From contig JAENZD010000001.1 in NCBI GenBank assembly GCA_016841445.1, forward strand, positions 1-64,000: 64,000 bases of DNA, written 5' to 3'. The notes beneath the pieces were generated by a model, which searched no databases, was not told where the DNA came from, and was given only the letters and a program-made list of their open reading frames with translations. Shown piece by piece: positions 20,391 through 29,817 of this stretch (the first letter of the stretch is position 1; each line of letters begins with the position of its first letter). The translations under genes were made by a program, and so were the position numbers. Source of the stretch: Anaerolineaceae bacterium. GTDB taxonomy: Bacteria; Chloroflexota; Anaerolineae; Anaerolineales; Anaerolineaceae.

Positions 20391-21290
20391 ATGCACCCCA
20401 ACCCCGTACTTAAAAAACTTGGATATGCAGATGATGACCGGATAGTCATTATCCATACGGATGATATCGGCATGTGCCAGGCTTCTATCGATGCGTTTGC
20501 TGACTTATGGGAATTTGGATTGATCTCAAGCGGCGCTGTAATGGTGCCCTGTCCCTGGTTTCTTGAGGCAGCCGTTTATGCCCATTCACATCCCGATGCA
20601 GACCTGGGGATTCACATTACGCTGACAAGCGAATGGGAAACTTACCGCTGGGGACCGGTCAGCACGCGAGACCCTGCAAGCGGTTTGTTGGACGAACAGG
20701 GTTTCTTTTATAAGAAGACGGAAGAGGTTTGGGCGCAAGCTGATCCTTCAGCGGCGATTGCTGAAATGGAAGCACAGGTTAGCCGGGCAATAGCAGCGGG
20801 GATGACACCCACACACATCGATACCCATATGGGTTCGGTTGCGCATCCTAACCTGATCCCCGCGTATATCCAGCTCGCCACCCGCTATGGGCTGCCCTGT
20901 ATGATCCCACGCTCAGCTGCTGAAGAATTGGTGGCACGTGAGAGCCTGGATGATGATACAGCCCAAATGATCACCGGGTTGGTGAATACTTTAGAAGAAA
21001 TGGGTATCCCTTTGTTGGATCGTCTATCCGGGTTGGAGCTAAAGGACGCAACTGATCGTGTCAGTCAGGCTAAACAAGCACTCGGAGAATTGAAACCCGG
21101 TATTACCCACTTCATCATCCACCCATCCAAAGATACGCCGGAATTAAGGCGTATCACCGGTTCCTGGGACTGCCGAGCTGCAGATTATGAAACATTTATG
21201 AAGGATGAAATTCGGGATTTCATTAAACGTGAAGGAATCCAGGTTATTGGCTACAAAGCGTTAAAAGACCTCATGCCGAAGATTGAATGA
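20391..21290 (+). CDS. ChbG/HpnK (YdjC) family carbohydrate deacetylase
   Basis: This is a metal-dependent deacetylase on a TIM-like barrel; family members remove N-acetyl groups from chitooligosaccharides or hopanoid precursors. The 299-residue product has the metal-site start IIHTDDIGMCQASID near 19-33, THIDTHMGSVAHPNL near 141-155 with conserved His, and a late HFIIHPSKDTPEL. AAGGAGACGCT precedes the ATG. It is followed after 15 bases by a sugar porter, suggesting uptake and deacetylation of an acetylated glycan fragment; the exact sugar is not visible. Confidence 0.8.
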   Translation: MHPNPVLKKLGYADDDRIVIIHTDDIGMCQASIDAFADLWEFGLISSGAVMVPCPWFLEAAVYAHSHPDADLGIHITLTSEWETYRWGPVSTRDPASGLLDEQGFFYKKTEEVWAQADPSAAIAEMEAQVSRAIAAGMTPTHIDTHMGSVAHPNLIPAYIQLATRYGLPCMIPRSAAEELVARESLDDDTAQMITGLVNTLEEMGIPLLDRLSGLELKDATDRVSQAKQALGELKPGITHFIIHPSKDTPELRRITGSWDCRAADYETFMKDEIRDFIKREGIQVIGYKALKDLMPKIE

Positions 21291-21305
21291 AAAGGAGATA
21301 TCATT

Positions 21306-22733
21306 GTGAAGCCTAAACATCCAGTACAAGAAAATTCTTTAGAACCCGCCCGTTTCAGTTTCAGGTACAAGTTTTACTGGGGAGTCGCATCATTGGGCAC
21401 CTCCCTCATTTCAGGGATTTATGGGGGCTTGCTCACGATCTTTTACCAGGACTACCTGGGATTAACGGCTCGTTGGATTGGGATTGCTGCGACGGTTTAT
21501 GCCATCTGGAATGCGATCAATGATCCACTGTTTGGCTACATTACCGATAACACCCGCAGCAAGCACGGCCGCCGGATTCCCTACATGCGGTTCACAGCCC
21601 CCTTCCTGGCGTTGACGTTTATTTTAGTCTGGTTTGCACCTCCGAAAGCGGGGCAGCAGACCTTATTCTGGTGGATGCTGGTATCCATGCTCCTGTATGA
21701 CACCTGCTATACGATCATTGGACTGGTTTACTCCGCCTTGCTGCCGGAGGTGACGGAATCCGATGCCCAGCGCAATGGCCTGCAAATCTCGAGCTCCCTG
21801 TTTGCCATGTTGGGAACGCTGTTGGGTTTCTTGATCCCGGATATGGTCAGGCCGAAAACAGGCGAATCATCCCTGGTCCCATTGTATGTCGCCATGGCAG
21901 CGGTTGGGCTGGTGAGTATGGGCTTGATCCTGATTACAACGTTCAAAGTCAAAGAGCGGAAAGAATTTGCTGTTATTGATAAAACCATGACGCCCTGGTC
22001 AGCGATAAAATTCACATTCAGCAGCAAGGCTTTTCTATTCCTGGTTGCTGAAAACTTCCTGATCATATTAATGAGTTCACTTTTGCTGGGTTCAATCTTC
22101 TACCTGGCCGATTATGTAATGCAGTGGCCTGCGATCCAGCTCCTGGCGTTTCTGTTCATCCCTTTGATCATCACCATTCCCTTGACAACACTCTTGCGTA
22201 AAAAGCTGGGTGTTGTTGGCGCACAGCAGCTTCTGCTGGTGATTGCGGGAATTGGGCTGCTGTCCATCGTCCTTGTGCCGGCGGCCATGATCCCTTTCTG
22301 TATTGTGCTTGCGGGGATCGGATTAGCAGGTCCTCAGACCTTGACAAATGTTTTGTTTGCCCAGGTTGCTGACGATGATGAGCTGCGTTCAGGGGTTCGA
22401 CGGGAAGGCGCATTCTTTGGGGTGAATGCATTGATCACAAAGCCTGCCCAGTCCATTGCCATCTGGGTGACACCATTTATCCTGGAACAGACGAAATTTG
22501 TGACACGCGCTTCAAATGCTGGAGAGATTTTCCTCGATCAACCCATAGGAGCCATTCTTGGGATCAAGATTTTTACAGGTGTGATCCCAGGCATAGCCTG
22601 TTTATTGGGTGCATTGATCCTGGTCTGGTATCCTTTGCGGGGGCAGCACCTTAAAGATATTCAGGGGAGAGTTTTAACCCTTCACCAGGAAAAGAAGCAG
22701 CAGCTAGATGAGCGAAGTGCTTATGAATTATGA
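21306..22733 (+). CDS. GPH-family (MelB-like) sugar:cation symporter
   Basis: The 475-residue MFS-fold protein has about 12 membrane helices. The glycoside-pentoside-hexuronide signature NDPLFGYITDNTRSKHGRR lies near 76-94, and a second copy of the family motif is weaker at the mid-protein. GAAAAGGAGATATCATT leads into the GTG start codon. It is probably co-transcribed with the ChbG gene and imports its substrate. Confidence 0.8.
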   Translation: MKPKHPVQENSLEPARFSFRYKFYWGVASLGTSLISGIYGGLLTIFYQDYLGLTARWIGIAATVYAIWNAINDPLFGYITDNTRSKHGRRIPYMRFTAPFLALTFILVWFAPPKAGQQTLFWWMLVSMLLYDTCYTIIGLVYSALLPEVTESDAQRNGLQISSSLFAMLGTLLGFLIPDMVRPKTGESSLVPLYVAMAAVGLVSMGLILITTFKVKERKEFAVIDKTMTPWSAIKFTFSSKAFLFLVAENFLIILMSSLLLGSIFYLADYVMQWPAIQLLAFLFIPLIITIPLTTLLRKKLGVVGAQQLLLVIAGIGLLSIVLVPAAMIPFCIVLAGIGLAGPQTLTNVLFAQVADDDELRSGVRREGAFFGVNALITKPAQSIAIWVTPFILEQTKFVTRASNAGEIFLDQPIGAILGIKIFTGVIPGIACLLGALILVWYPLRGQHLKDIQGRVLTLHQEKKQQLDERSAYEL

Positions 22734-22779
22734 ATAAAGAATAGTAAGAAGCTCTAGGGACGCTCTCGGAGCTGAATAA

Positions 22780-22818
22780 TAAAAAAAACTAATCCGGCTA
22801 GCAACAGCCGGATTAGTT
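22780..22818 (-). terminator. Intrinsic terminator (mainly minus strand)
   Basis: The 13-bp stem AACTAATCCGGCT/AGCCGGATTAGTT has loop AGCAAC. On the minus strand eight T's follow, so it fits the end of the gene at 22918. On the plus strand it may also weakly stop the symporter transcript. Confidence 0.8.
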
Positions 22819-22917
22819 AATTAACTTAGTTTGCTCGTAAAAATTGCTTATAAATTGTGTTTCAATTTATAAGATTATTTTGGATCCATTTGAATAATGG
22901 ACCGTCCTTCTTGAGGA

Positions 22918-23256
22918 TTATTCCTCATCCTCTTCCATCATTTCATCATCTTCTAGACCTTCTTCTGAAACGAATTCGAATTCGTCAATCTCTACTTCTA
23001 AATCCTTTAAAGGGGTCACAAGCTGGATGATCCAACCCAATCCAAAGATTGTAGTTGAGAAAAGGTATAACGGGCCGACATTTGAGACATAGAAATTGAT
23101 AACTTCAAGCTCATATCCTTTGAAGGTCAATCCCTGTTCAAAGCTGGGGGATATATATTTTACGGCGAAAACTGTCGTGTACACGCTTAATACAAACAGC
23201 AGCCCTGCAAGTACATACATGATAATACTGATCACTGGAACTTTCTTGTTGTTCAA
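22918..23256 (-). CDS. Small membrane protein with acidic tail
   Basis: The 112-residue protein has two membrane helices (about 6-30 and 60-80) joined by a short external loop, then a very acidic cytoplasmic tail (EEGLEDDEMMEEDEE). It starts at TTG: no ATG is in frame, and AGAAGGA lies five bases before it. I do not recognise it. Confidence 0.55.
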   Translation of the reverse strand: MNNKKVPVISIIMYVLAGLLFVLSVYTTVFAVKYISPSFEQGLTFKGYELEVINFYVSNVGPLYLFSTTIFGLGWIIQLVTPLKDLEVEIDEFEFVSEEGLEDDEMMEEDEE

Positions 23257-23429
23257 AATATCCTTCTTTCTAAATTTATAGGTGTTTATTAAATTGTCTT
23301 AATTCAGGTCAATAACGTTCTGTATTATACTCTAAAATTATTGGCAAAGGTTTTGATGGGGTGAAAATAAGGTCTATGATAATGACACCATCACTTTGCA
23401 TCATAAATAATGATCATTGTTTTCTTCTG

Positions 23430-24443
23430 TTATTCAGGTTTCTTATGATTGAATAGGAAACCCATCCCAATCAATGTCAGGAGTCCAACCAGGATCACCC
23501 AGGGGCGCTCTAACAGCCATAAACTAGCAGCCATTCCTGTCCTTAATGCTCTGACCTTATTAACACCTTTTGGTATTTCCGTTGTTCGATCCCAGCTGAA
23601 AGAATTTAATTTTGATAAATACCCTTGCTTAACGCAACCTTCCAGGCTGAAAATGTGGACCGGTTTTTCTTTTGTGACACAAATGCGCAGGTCCCGTGCA
23701 AATTCTTCCCAGGTGAGCGGCTCAAGATCGATGATACCTTCAATAGCGACACCGCCGCCCGTGCTACCGACCCCTACAGAATCCGCATTGTTTGCATAGC
23801 TCCACAATGCAGCATCACCGTTTGGCCGGAGAAAACTTGAATACAGCATGAGGATTTCGCTATCTGTCTCAACATCAAGCAGCCCGAGGGTGCGTTGGAG
23901 TACGGTTGCATGAGCACGCCTCTCCTCAATGATGATGGGAAGGTGATAGCTTTCGACAGGGTAACCATCTGCATGAATCAGATCGACCAGGGCTTGATAA
24001 GCATTTTTAGCTTTGAGGGATTTATGTTTATCTAAATACCTTGCAAAAAGCGTTTTGATAAATGGTGCCCCTTGCTTCTTTTCCATAACACCCCGAATTT
24101 CGTTAATGTTCACTTCAATATCCAGGCCGACCCCGGTCCATTGGAGATCATACTGCGTCGTCCAGGCTTTGAAATCGAGGTATCTGGCCGCTGCATATTC
24201 GTAATTGTTAAGATTGAACCAATATCCCTGTTCTTCTGGCAGCAGCAGCCAGGCGATAACAGGCAATCCGGCTTTGTTCAACCGTTTGACTAACTGTGCT
24301 CTTTCATTAGAGAAGTCGAGGATACCGAGGCTCAGTGAAGCATCGAGAGATTGCAAGTCATCGATCAGAAACCTGCCATCGAATAATTTCACCAGCTCAT
24401 CCGCTGGCAGCTCACAGAAGAAAGTGAGTTTTGGTTTTGGCAT
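23430..24443 (-). CDS. Unrecognised protein, possibly TIM-barrel, with C-terminal membrane anchor
   Basis: The product has 337 residues. The N-terminal two thirds alternate strand and helix. The order LPVIAWLLLP (about 80-89) then WTGVGLDIEVN (about 121-131) resembles strands 3 and 4 of GH18-like barrels, whose fourth strand ends DxxDxDxE; here only GLDIE remains. The C-terminus has a single helix (WVILVGLLTLIGMGFLF) and a basic end, a tail-anchor-like layout. No signal peptide is seen, so the domain may be cytoplasmic. It follows 24457-25008 by 13 bases. Function is unknown; the barrel reading is an inference. Confidence 0.5.
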   Translation of the reverse strand: MPKPKLTFFCELPADELVKLFDGRFLIDDLQSLDASLSLGILDFSNERAQLVKRLNKAGLPVIAWLLLPEEQGYWFNLNNYEYAAARYLDFKAWTTQYDLQWTGVGLDIEVNINEIRGVMEKKQGAPFIKTLFARYLDKHKSLKAKNAYQALVDLIHADGYPVESYHLPIIIEERRAHATVLQRTLGLLDVETDSEILMLYSSFLRPNGDAALWSYANNADSVGVGSTGGGVAIEGIIDLEPLTWEEFARDLRICVTKEKPVHIFSLEGCVKQGYLSKLNSFSWDRTTEIPKGVNKVRALRTGMAASLWLLERPWVILVGLLTLIGMGFLFNHKKPE

Positions 24444-24456
24444 TGCTCCTCCGCGT

Positions 24457-25008
24457 TTAATTTTCTGTGGGTGGTGTGTCTACAAGATCCTGCCCCTTTT
24501 CTTCAGGAAGAGCTTTGATCATATTCCGCAGTTCGTAAGCCTTAGCTTGCCATTGCTGTCGGTCTTGAGGTGTAGAACGTTTAGCTAACTGGGTCATTGC
24601 AAAAAACCTGTTTGATTCAGTAAGGATTGCTTTCACCTGCTGAACGCCTGCTTCCATACTTTGATCTTCATATACTTTTTCCATTTTTTGTAGGGTAGAG
24701 AGGTAAAGATCTTTTGGCAGCTCCATTAAGGCATTTTTCCATATTTTGATTGCCGCCATCGGCTTTCCTTCTTCTACCAACGAATCACCAGAATTAACTT
24801 CGGAGGTCGCTTTTTTAACTTTCCAGGCAATCATCCCCTGGCGGACGATCTGATTAGCCAGGAAAACACCCAGCAAGATAAGGAAAAATGGCAGGTAGGA
24901 AGTAAATTCATAACCTGAAACGAGTAAGACGATGACGACCACGATCTCGATAACGAGCAAAAGAACCGGCAGGATCAATTGTAGGTTTATTCTTTTTTTA
25001 CTTTCCAT
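24457..25008 (-). CDS. Membrane protein with two helices and cytoplasmic helical domain
   Basis: The product has 183 residues. Two adjacent hydrophobic helices (about 8-30 and 35-52) are followed by a helical soluble region with LVEEGKPMAAIKIWKNALMELPKDL, which reads like one TPR-type helix pair. AAAGGAGTAATT precedes its ATG. It is in a two-gene operon with the barrel-like protein downstream; both end near or at a membrane. The pair is otherwise unrecognised. Confidence 0.55.
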   Translation of the reverse strand: MESKKRINLQLILPVLLLVIEIVVVIVLLVSGYEFTSYLPFFLILLGVFLANQIVRQGMIAWKVKKATSEVNSGDSLVEEGKPMAAIKIWKNALMELPKDLYLSTLQKMEKVYEDQSMEAGVQQVKAILTESNRFFAMTQLAKRSTPQDRQQWQAKAYELRNMIKALPEEKGQDLVDTPPTEN

Positions 25009-25135
25009 AATTACTCCTTTATGTTTATTCTCACATAAGATTTGGTTTATAAGATAGGTGAAAAATCCATTTTTACATCAATATCAAAGCACAGTATTTT
25101 TCAAATGCTGCAATGCTATGATCATCAATTTAGCT

Positions 25136-26857
25136 TTATTCTATCTTCTTTTTACTTTCTAATATGTTTTTCGCTTCTTTTAGTGCAGATTGAGTGGAAG
25201 CGAAAAGGGTATCCTTTGCGAAGAAAATCCTTGAGTCACCGATCCGATCTGTCAGTCCGGCTGTTTTGAGGGGTTCGTAGGTTTCCTCTTGGACACCACA
25301 TAAGAGAATTTCAATGCCGTTGTCTCGGGCAGATTTTATGATCTGATTTAAAGCCATAATACCTGTACTGGCAAGAAGGTGAGTTCGCCGGAATCGTAAA
25401 ATCAGGATTTTAATCTCTGTTGCCAGGACTTTTTCAATTTGAGCTCTTAAATCTTCTGCAGCTGCAAAATACAGGTCACCTTCTATATTGATGATGGCGA
25501 TTTTACAATCTCTTTGTTGTATCTGTTCCATAGGTAGCTCAACATATTGGCCATCATCATCCTCGATGATGTAACTGAGGTTCAGATGGCTGCTCTCAAC
25601 CAGGTAAATCAGGATCGTGGTAAGGATTCCCAGGTAGACAGCGTATTCAAGCGGCAAAACCAGGGTGGAGAAGAATGTTATGATCATCACCACTCGGCTG
25701 TTGATTTTGCTCTGCCACGTGACTTTGATCAGGTTGATATTGATCAAACCTGCTGCAGAAAAGATAACAACCGCCGCTAGGGCAGCGATTGGTATATAGC
25801 CGATCAGTCTGGAGAAGAGAAGCAGGAAAACGAGGACGCCCATTCCTGACACTATCGCTGCGCCCCTGGTCTTAGCACCGTTAACGACATTGATCACAGT
25901 CCTTGAGGGGGAGCCTGAGGAGGGCATACATTGGAAGAACCCGCCAACGAAGGATGCCACGCCCTGGCTGATCAACTGGTGGGAGGGGTTAAAGTCTTTT
26001 CCTGTCATCTGGCTCATAGCCTTGGCGATCGACAAGCTTTCCATTAATGTGAATAGTGCAACAGCAGCGCCGGGGATCAATAATGAGAAAAGATTGTCAG
26101 GCACGATATTGGGTAGGTGGAAGGCTAACCCGAACTGCTCTGGTAACCCATAATCACTTACCAGGGCAACACTGTTGTTTTCGCGCCATCCGGTCAGATA
26201 TACCAGGATACTGACAACCAGGATCGTTATCAGCGAGGCAGGAATCTTTCGATTGATTTTTCTTAGAATAAACAGCATTGCAAGCGAAAGTGAGCTGATG
26301 GCAAGCGAGAAGGGATTTATTTCGGCGATACTCGTTACAATTTGTTGAATTAACCGCCAAAGGCTCCCATCACGTGCGAGCTCTATCCCCAGCAGGTTTC
26401 CAAGCTGATAGCTGATGATCAATACACCGACACCGGTTAAAAATCCAACCATCACCGAGTTAGAAATATATTTGGTTAAACTCCCCAGTTTAATTAATCC
26501 AAAAGTAATGCTAAAAATCCCAGCGATGATGGCAATTGCAAAGACGTATTCGATGTAATTCTGGTCGCTGGCGTACATCATCAAAACACTGGCTGTGACC
26601 AGGGCAGTAGGATTTGTGGGTCCAATAACCAGGTATGGAAAACTGCTAAAAATAGCAGCAATGATCGTTGGAATGATAGCAGTAAACAAACCAAAAATGG
26701 GATTGATTCCCAGGATAGCAGCATATGCCATTGATTGGGGGATCACAACCATGCTGACAGTCAAACCGGCAGTCAGGTCAGAGCGAAACTTGGCGCGGAA
26801 ATAGCGCTTGACCTTTTTTTGAATTTGCTGAGACCAGTGGAAAGGTTTATTAGCCAT
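25136..26857 (-). CDS. SulP family anion permease with STAS domain
   Basis: This encodes a 573-residue inner-membrane transporter of the SulP/SLC26 family, often sulfate or bicarbonate. The SulP signature is near 31-58 (DLTAGLTVSMVVIPQSMAYAAI). About 11-14 helices continue to residue 420, including NPSHQLISQGVASFVGGFFQCMPSSGSPSRTVIN. A C-terminal STAS domain (about 445-560) contains IAIINIEGDLYFAAAEDL and ILRFRRTHLLASTGIMAL. The STAS phosphorylation position usually DxSG/DxTG reads LLASTG here. The substrate is not determined by sequence, and no sulfur genes are nearby. Confidence 0.9.
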   Translation of the reverse strand: MANKPFHWSQQIQKKVKRYFRAKFRSDLTAGLTVSMVVIPQSMAYAAILGINPIFGLFTAIIPTIIAAIFSSFPYLVIGPTNPTALVTASVLMMYASDQNYIEYVFAIAIIAGIFSITFGLIKLGSLTKYISNSVMVGFLTGVGVLIISYQLGNLLGIELARDGSLWRLIQQIVTSIAEINPFSLAISSLSLAMLFILRKINRKIPASLITILVVSILVYLTGWRENNSVALVSDYGLPEQFGLAFHLPNIVPDNLFSLLIPGAAVALFTLMESLSIAKAMSQMTGKDFNPSHQLISQGVASFVGGFFQCMPSSGSPSRTVINVVNGAKTRGAAIVSGMGVLVFLLLFSRLIGYIPIAALAAVVIFSAAGLININLIKVTWQSKINSRVVMIITFFSTLVLPLEYAVYLGILTTILIYLVESSHLNLSYIIEDDDGQYVELPMEQIQQRDCKIAIINIEGDLYFAAAEDLRAQIEKVLATEIKILILRFRRTHLLASTGIMALNQIIKSARDNGIEILLCGVQEETYEPLKTAGLTDRIGDSRIFFAKDTLFASTQSALKEAKNILESKKKIE

Positions 26858-26962
26858 TATTATTTCATTTTACCATTGTGATATTTTCTTTTCACCATGA
26901 ATACGATTTTTCTGGAAATCAAACGTATTTGGACATGGTTTTCAAAAACATTGATTTATGGC

Positions 26963-26968
26963 TATAAT
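26963..26968 (+). promoter_or_regulatory. -10 element upstream of the GDPD gene
   Basis: A perfect TATAAT lies 38 bases before the chosen ATG at 27006. The -35 region (TTTCAA at 26940-26945, 17-base spacer) is poor. If used, transcripts start after the ATG at 26958, which therefore cannot be the start codon. Confidence 0.45.
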
Positions 26969-27005
26969 ACTATTATGTAAAAATTTTGGAATGGAGTGTC
27001 GTGGG

Positions 27006-28736
27006 ATGAGTGAACGAGCTGAATCAATGAACAAATTAAAATACCGTTTGCATTATTTTTTGGCATTGATCCTATTGCTGCACTCTTTATTTTTCTTCAT
27101 CTATTGGATCTCGGTGGGTGATTTCAGAGGGGACGTAGACCTTTTTATCACAGAAGCAATTGGTTTGAAATTACCATTTACACTCATCCTGATCATCCTG
27201 ACGATATTGATCGTAGGTTGGAGCTTGTTTCGCTTTCTTAAGTTTCGTATTCCAATCCGAAAGGATGAGTGGAAAGCCTCGTGGACTAATTGGGCTTATT
27301 TTGGGGTTTGGGTTGTCTTTTTATTTATCTTTTATTTTTCGTTTGTCTTTATCATCAAGGAAAATTACAGTCAATGGGGGGTTTTGATCCACCTTTTAAA
27401 TCTTTCTCGGATTGGTGGGGATGTGATTATTTTCCTGATTATCGCGGTTTGGCTGCGCAGGTTGATCCTTTATCTTCGCCGAAGGATGATCAGATCACCC
27501 CGCACCTGGCCCTGGACGGTCAGCATCCTATTGACATTAATCCTGCTGGTGGGGCTTTGGCTGCTGCCGACCGTATTCCCGCCAAATTGGGCCTATCAAG
27601 GTGATCTGCCTTCAAAGCCAGCGATTTTAGCCCACCGTGGGGCTTCAATGCTTGCTCCTGAAAATACCCTCGGTGCTGCAGAATTAGCCGCTGATTATGG
27701 TGCATTCGGATTTGAGTCTGACCTTCGCATTAGCCTTGATGGTATACCGTTCCTGATGCATGATGAGACGCTGGCGCGAACAACCAATATTGCTGAGGTT
27801 TTCCCGGGTCGGGTAAATGATTTAGCGTCCAGTTTCACAGTAGAAGAACTGAAGCAATTAAATGCCGGGTTGTGGTTCATACAGAAGGATCCATATAACA
27901 CCATTGAGGATGGCCTCGTTTCCCAGTCCCAATTAAGCATCAACCAGGGACAGGGCATCCCCACTTTATCTGAAACGCTGGCATTAATGGAACAGGAAGA
28001 CCTCATCATAATGTTCGATATGCGGTATCCACCAGAAGATCATCCTTATTTTGATGAATTCTTTGAGATTGTGCTTTCGGAATGCCGTGAATCAGGCTTG
28101 AACAGTAGCATCTGGTTCCTCGTGGATCAGGAGAAGCTGGATAACTTGATTGATGATGCCCCGCAAATGACTCGGGTCATTGGCGTTAGCAGCACTGACT
28201 TGCCAGATGCTGATACGTTGGTTGAACTGCAGTACGAGATTGTCAATGTAGATACAGGCATCCGTGCACAAGACATTCGAGCATACCGGTCCCAGGGGTT
28301 GGGCGTGAACGTGTATACGATTGACCAGTCCTGGCTTTTCTCGCAATTCTGGTTATCCGGTGTGACCTCTATCACGACGAATAATGTGCATACGCTTAGT
28401 GAACTTGATCAGCCGTTCCTTAACATCCCATACGCAAGATATCTCTTATTCTGGGGTTTATTTGGCATCGTGATTGCTATTTGGCTTGCCTCTGCACAAC
28501 CCGAACGTGAAATAGAACCCAAAAAGGAGATGGAAACGCCAGATCTTTTCGATTTCGCGGAAGAAAAGCAGACTGATATTCAAACAGCTGATGAGGATAA
28601 CATGGAGACTTCTGAAGAAGTCGAGACAACCTCAGCGGAAACCCAAGAACTGGACGAAGTCCAGGAACCCGATGCAGAACAAGTTGTACCTGAAGGCGAG
28701 CCTGAACCAGAGGAAGTAGATCCGGAGGTAGAATGA
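27006..28736 (+). CDS. Membrane glycerophosphodiester phosphodiesterase
   Basis: The product has about 576 residues. Five or so N-terminal helices (about 15-40, 55-80, 95-120, 130-150, 170-190) precede a GDPD barrel beginning PAILAHRGASMLAPENT near 207, with the metal residues in FESDLRISLDGIPFLMHDETL. The enzyme hydrolyses glycerophosphodiesters to glycerol-3-P and an alcohol. A last helix (ARYLLFWGLFGIVIAIWLA) leads to an 80-residue highly acidic tail. The layout resembles membrane GDPDs whose catalytic domain faces outward. The start at 27006 agrees with the -10 element; an ATG at 27027 is also possible. Confidence 0.8.
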   Translation: MSERAESMNKLKYRLHYFLALILLLHSLFFFIYWISVGDFRGDVDLFITEAIGLKLPFTLILIILTILIVGWSLFRFLKFRIPIRKDEWKASWTNWAYFGVWVVFLFIFYFSFVFIIKENYSQWGVLIHLLNLSRIGGDVIIFLIIAVWLRRLILYLRRRMIRSPRTWPWTVSILLTLILLVGLWLLPTVFPPNWAYQGDLPSKPAILAHRGASMLAPENTLGAAELAADYGAFGFESDLRISLDGIPFLMHDETLARTTNIAEVFPGRVNDLASSFTVEELKQLNAGLWFIQKDPYNTIEDGLVSQSQLSINQGQGIPTLSETLALMEQEDLIIMFDMRYPPEDHPYFDEFFEIVLSECRESGLNSSIWFLVDQEKLDNLIDDAPQMTRVIGVSSTDLPDADTLVELQYEIVNVDTGIRAQDIRAYRSQGLGVNVYTIDQSWLFSQFWLSGVTSITTNNVHTLSELDQPFLNIPYARYLLFWGLFGIVIAIWLASAQPEREIEPKKEMETPDLFDFAEEKQTDIQTADEDNMETSEEVETTSAETQELDEVQEPDAEQVVPEGEPEPEEVDPEVE

Positions 28737-28818
28737 CTGCTTTAAATAGCAGAGGGCTGAATATCCCGGCTGTTTTACCCGCCTGGAATTTGAGCGTCAT
28801 TAAAGAAAGGTAGTAATC

Positions 28819-29736
28819 ATGGCTAAAATTTTAGTGGTTGGCAGTATCAATATGGATCTGGTCGTCCGTGTTCCTCATGCCCCAATGCCCGGAGAGACGG
28901 TGCTGGGTGGTGATTTTGAAACCTATCCTGGTGGAAAGGGCGCGAACCAGGCTGTGGCGGCATCAAGAATGGGGGGGGATGTAACCATGGTCGGACGGGT
29001 CGGGAATGATGATTTTGGTGACACCTTGATCCAGAAGTTGGTCGAGGATGGGATTAAGACGACCCATGTCATCAAGGATTCTACTGCAGCCACAGGCATA
29101 GCCATGATCCCTGTAGCCGCAGATGGCGAGAATGCGATTGTTGTTGCCTCCGGTGCAAACATGCAGGTTTCTGAAGAAGACGTCAACCAGGCGCGGCCGC
29201 TCATGCGGGAAGCGGATATCCTCTTGGTTCAATTGGAGTGTCCATTGGAGACGGTAACTGCAGCAGTTGAACTGGCTAAGGCTTACGATGTACCGGTAGT
29301 CTTCAATCCTGCCCCAGCGCAGCCCCTCTCCAAAGCTTTGTTGAACGACCTTGATTACCTGACACCCAACCAATCTGAACTGATGCGCCTGACGGGTGAG
29401 TCGGATATTGACCAGGCGATCCAAAAGTTGAAGGATTGGGGTGTGAAAAAGCTGATCCTGACCCTGGGCGCAAACGGGGCGCGTGTGATCACGCAGGATA
29501 TGGATGAACATCTGCCTTCATTTGAGGTGACGGCTGTGGATACCACAGCGGCTGGCGATGCTTTTAATGGTGCACTGGCTGTAGCTTTGGCAGAAGGTCA
29601 ACCACTTCTGGATGCTGTTTGGATGGGTATGGCAGCCGGCGCGCTGGCCGCAACAAAGCGCGGTGCGCAAACCTCACTGCCCACTCGAGATGCTGTTAAT
29701 GATTTTCTACAAAGCCATGGACGGCTGACAGCATAA
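28819..29736 (+). CDS. rbsK: Ribokinase
   Basis: This PfkB-family kinase phosphorylates D-ribose at O5. The 305-residue length is normal. It starts with the ribokinase-type VVGSINMDLVVRVPHAPMPGET, has GGKGANQAVAASRMGG near 38-53 and the anion-hole motif DTTAAGDAFNGALA near 244-257. Co-occurrence with no ribose importer in the immediate vicinity suggests it serves nucleoside recycling or another operon. AAAGAAAGG precedes the ATG. Confidence 0.9.
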   Translation: MAKILVVGSINMDLVVRVPHAPMPGETVLGGDFETYPGGKGANQAVAASRMGGDVTMVGRVGNDDFGDTLIQKLVEDGIKTTHVIKDSTAATGIAMIPVAADGENAIVVASGANMQVSEEDVNQARPLMREADILLVQLECPLETVTAAVELAKAYDVPVVFNPAPAQPLSKALLNDLDYLTPNQSELMRLTGESDIDQAIQKLKDWGVKKLILTLGANGARVITQDMDEHLPSFEVTAVDTTAAGDAFNGALAVALAEGQPLLDAVWMGMAAGALAATKRGAQTSLPTRDAVNDFLQSHGRLTA

Positions 29737-29817
29737 TAGACGGCATCAGTTAAGGGGGGGGCTTTTCCATCCCATGTTTACGATTTGGTGTTTGTTCTAA
29801 TATTAAAGTTAAGCCAG

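Noticed and set aside
26958-27005. Upstream ATG of the GDPD gene
   Set aside because: It lies before or inside a perfect TATAAT box, so it would not be transcribed from that promoter.
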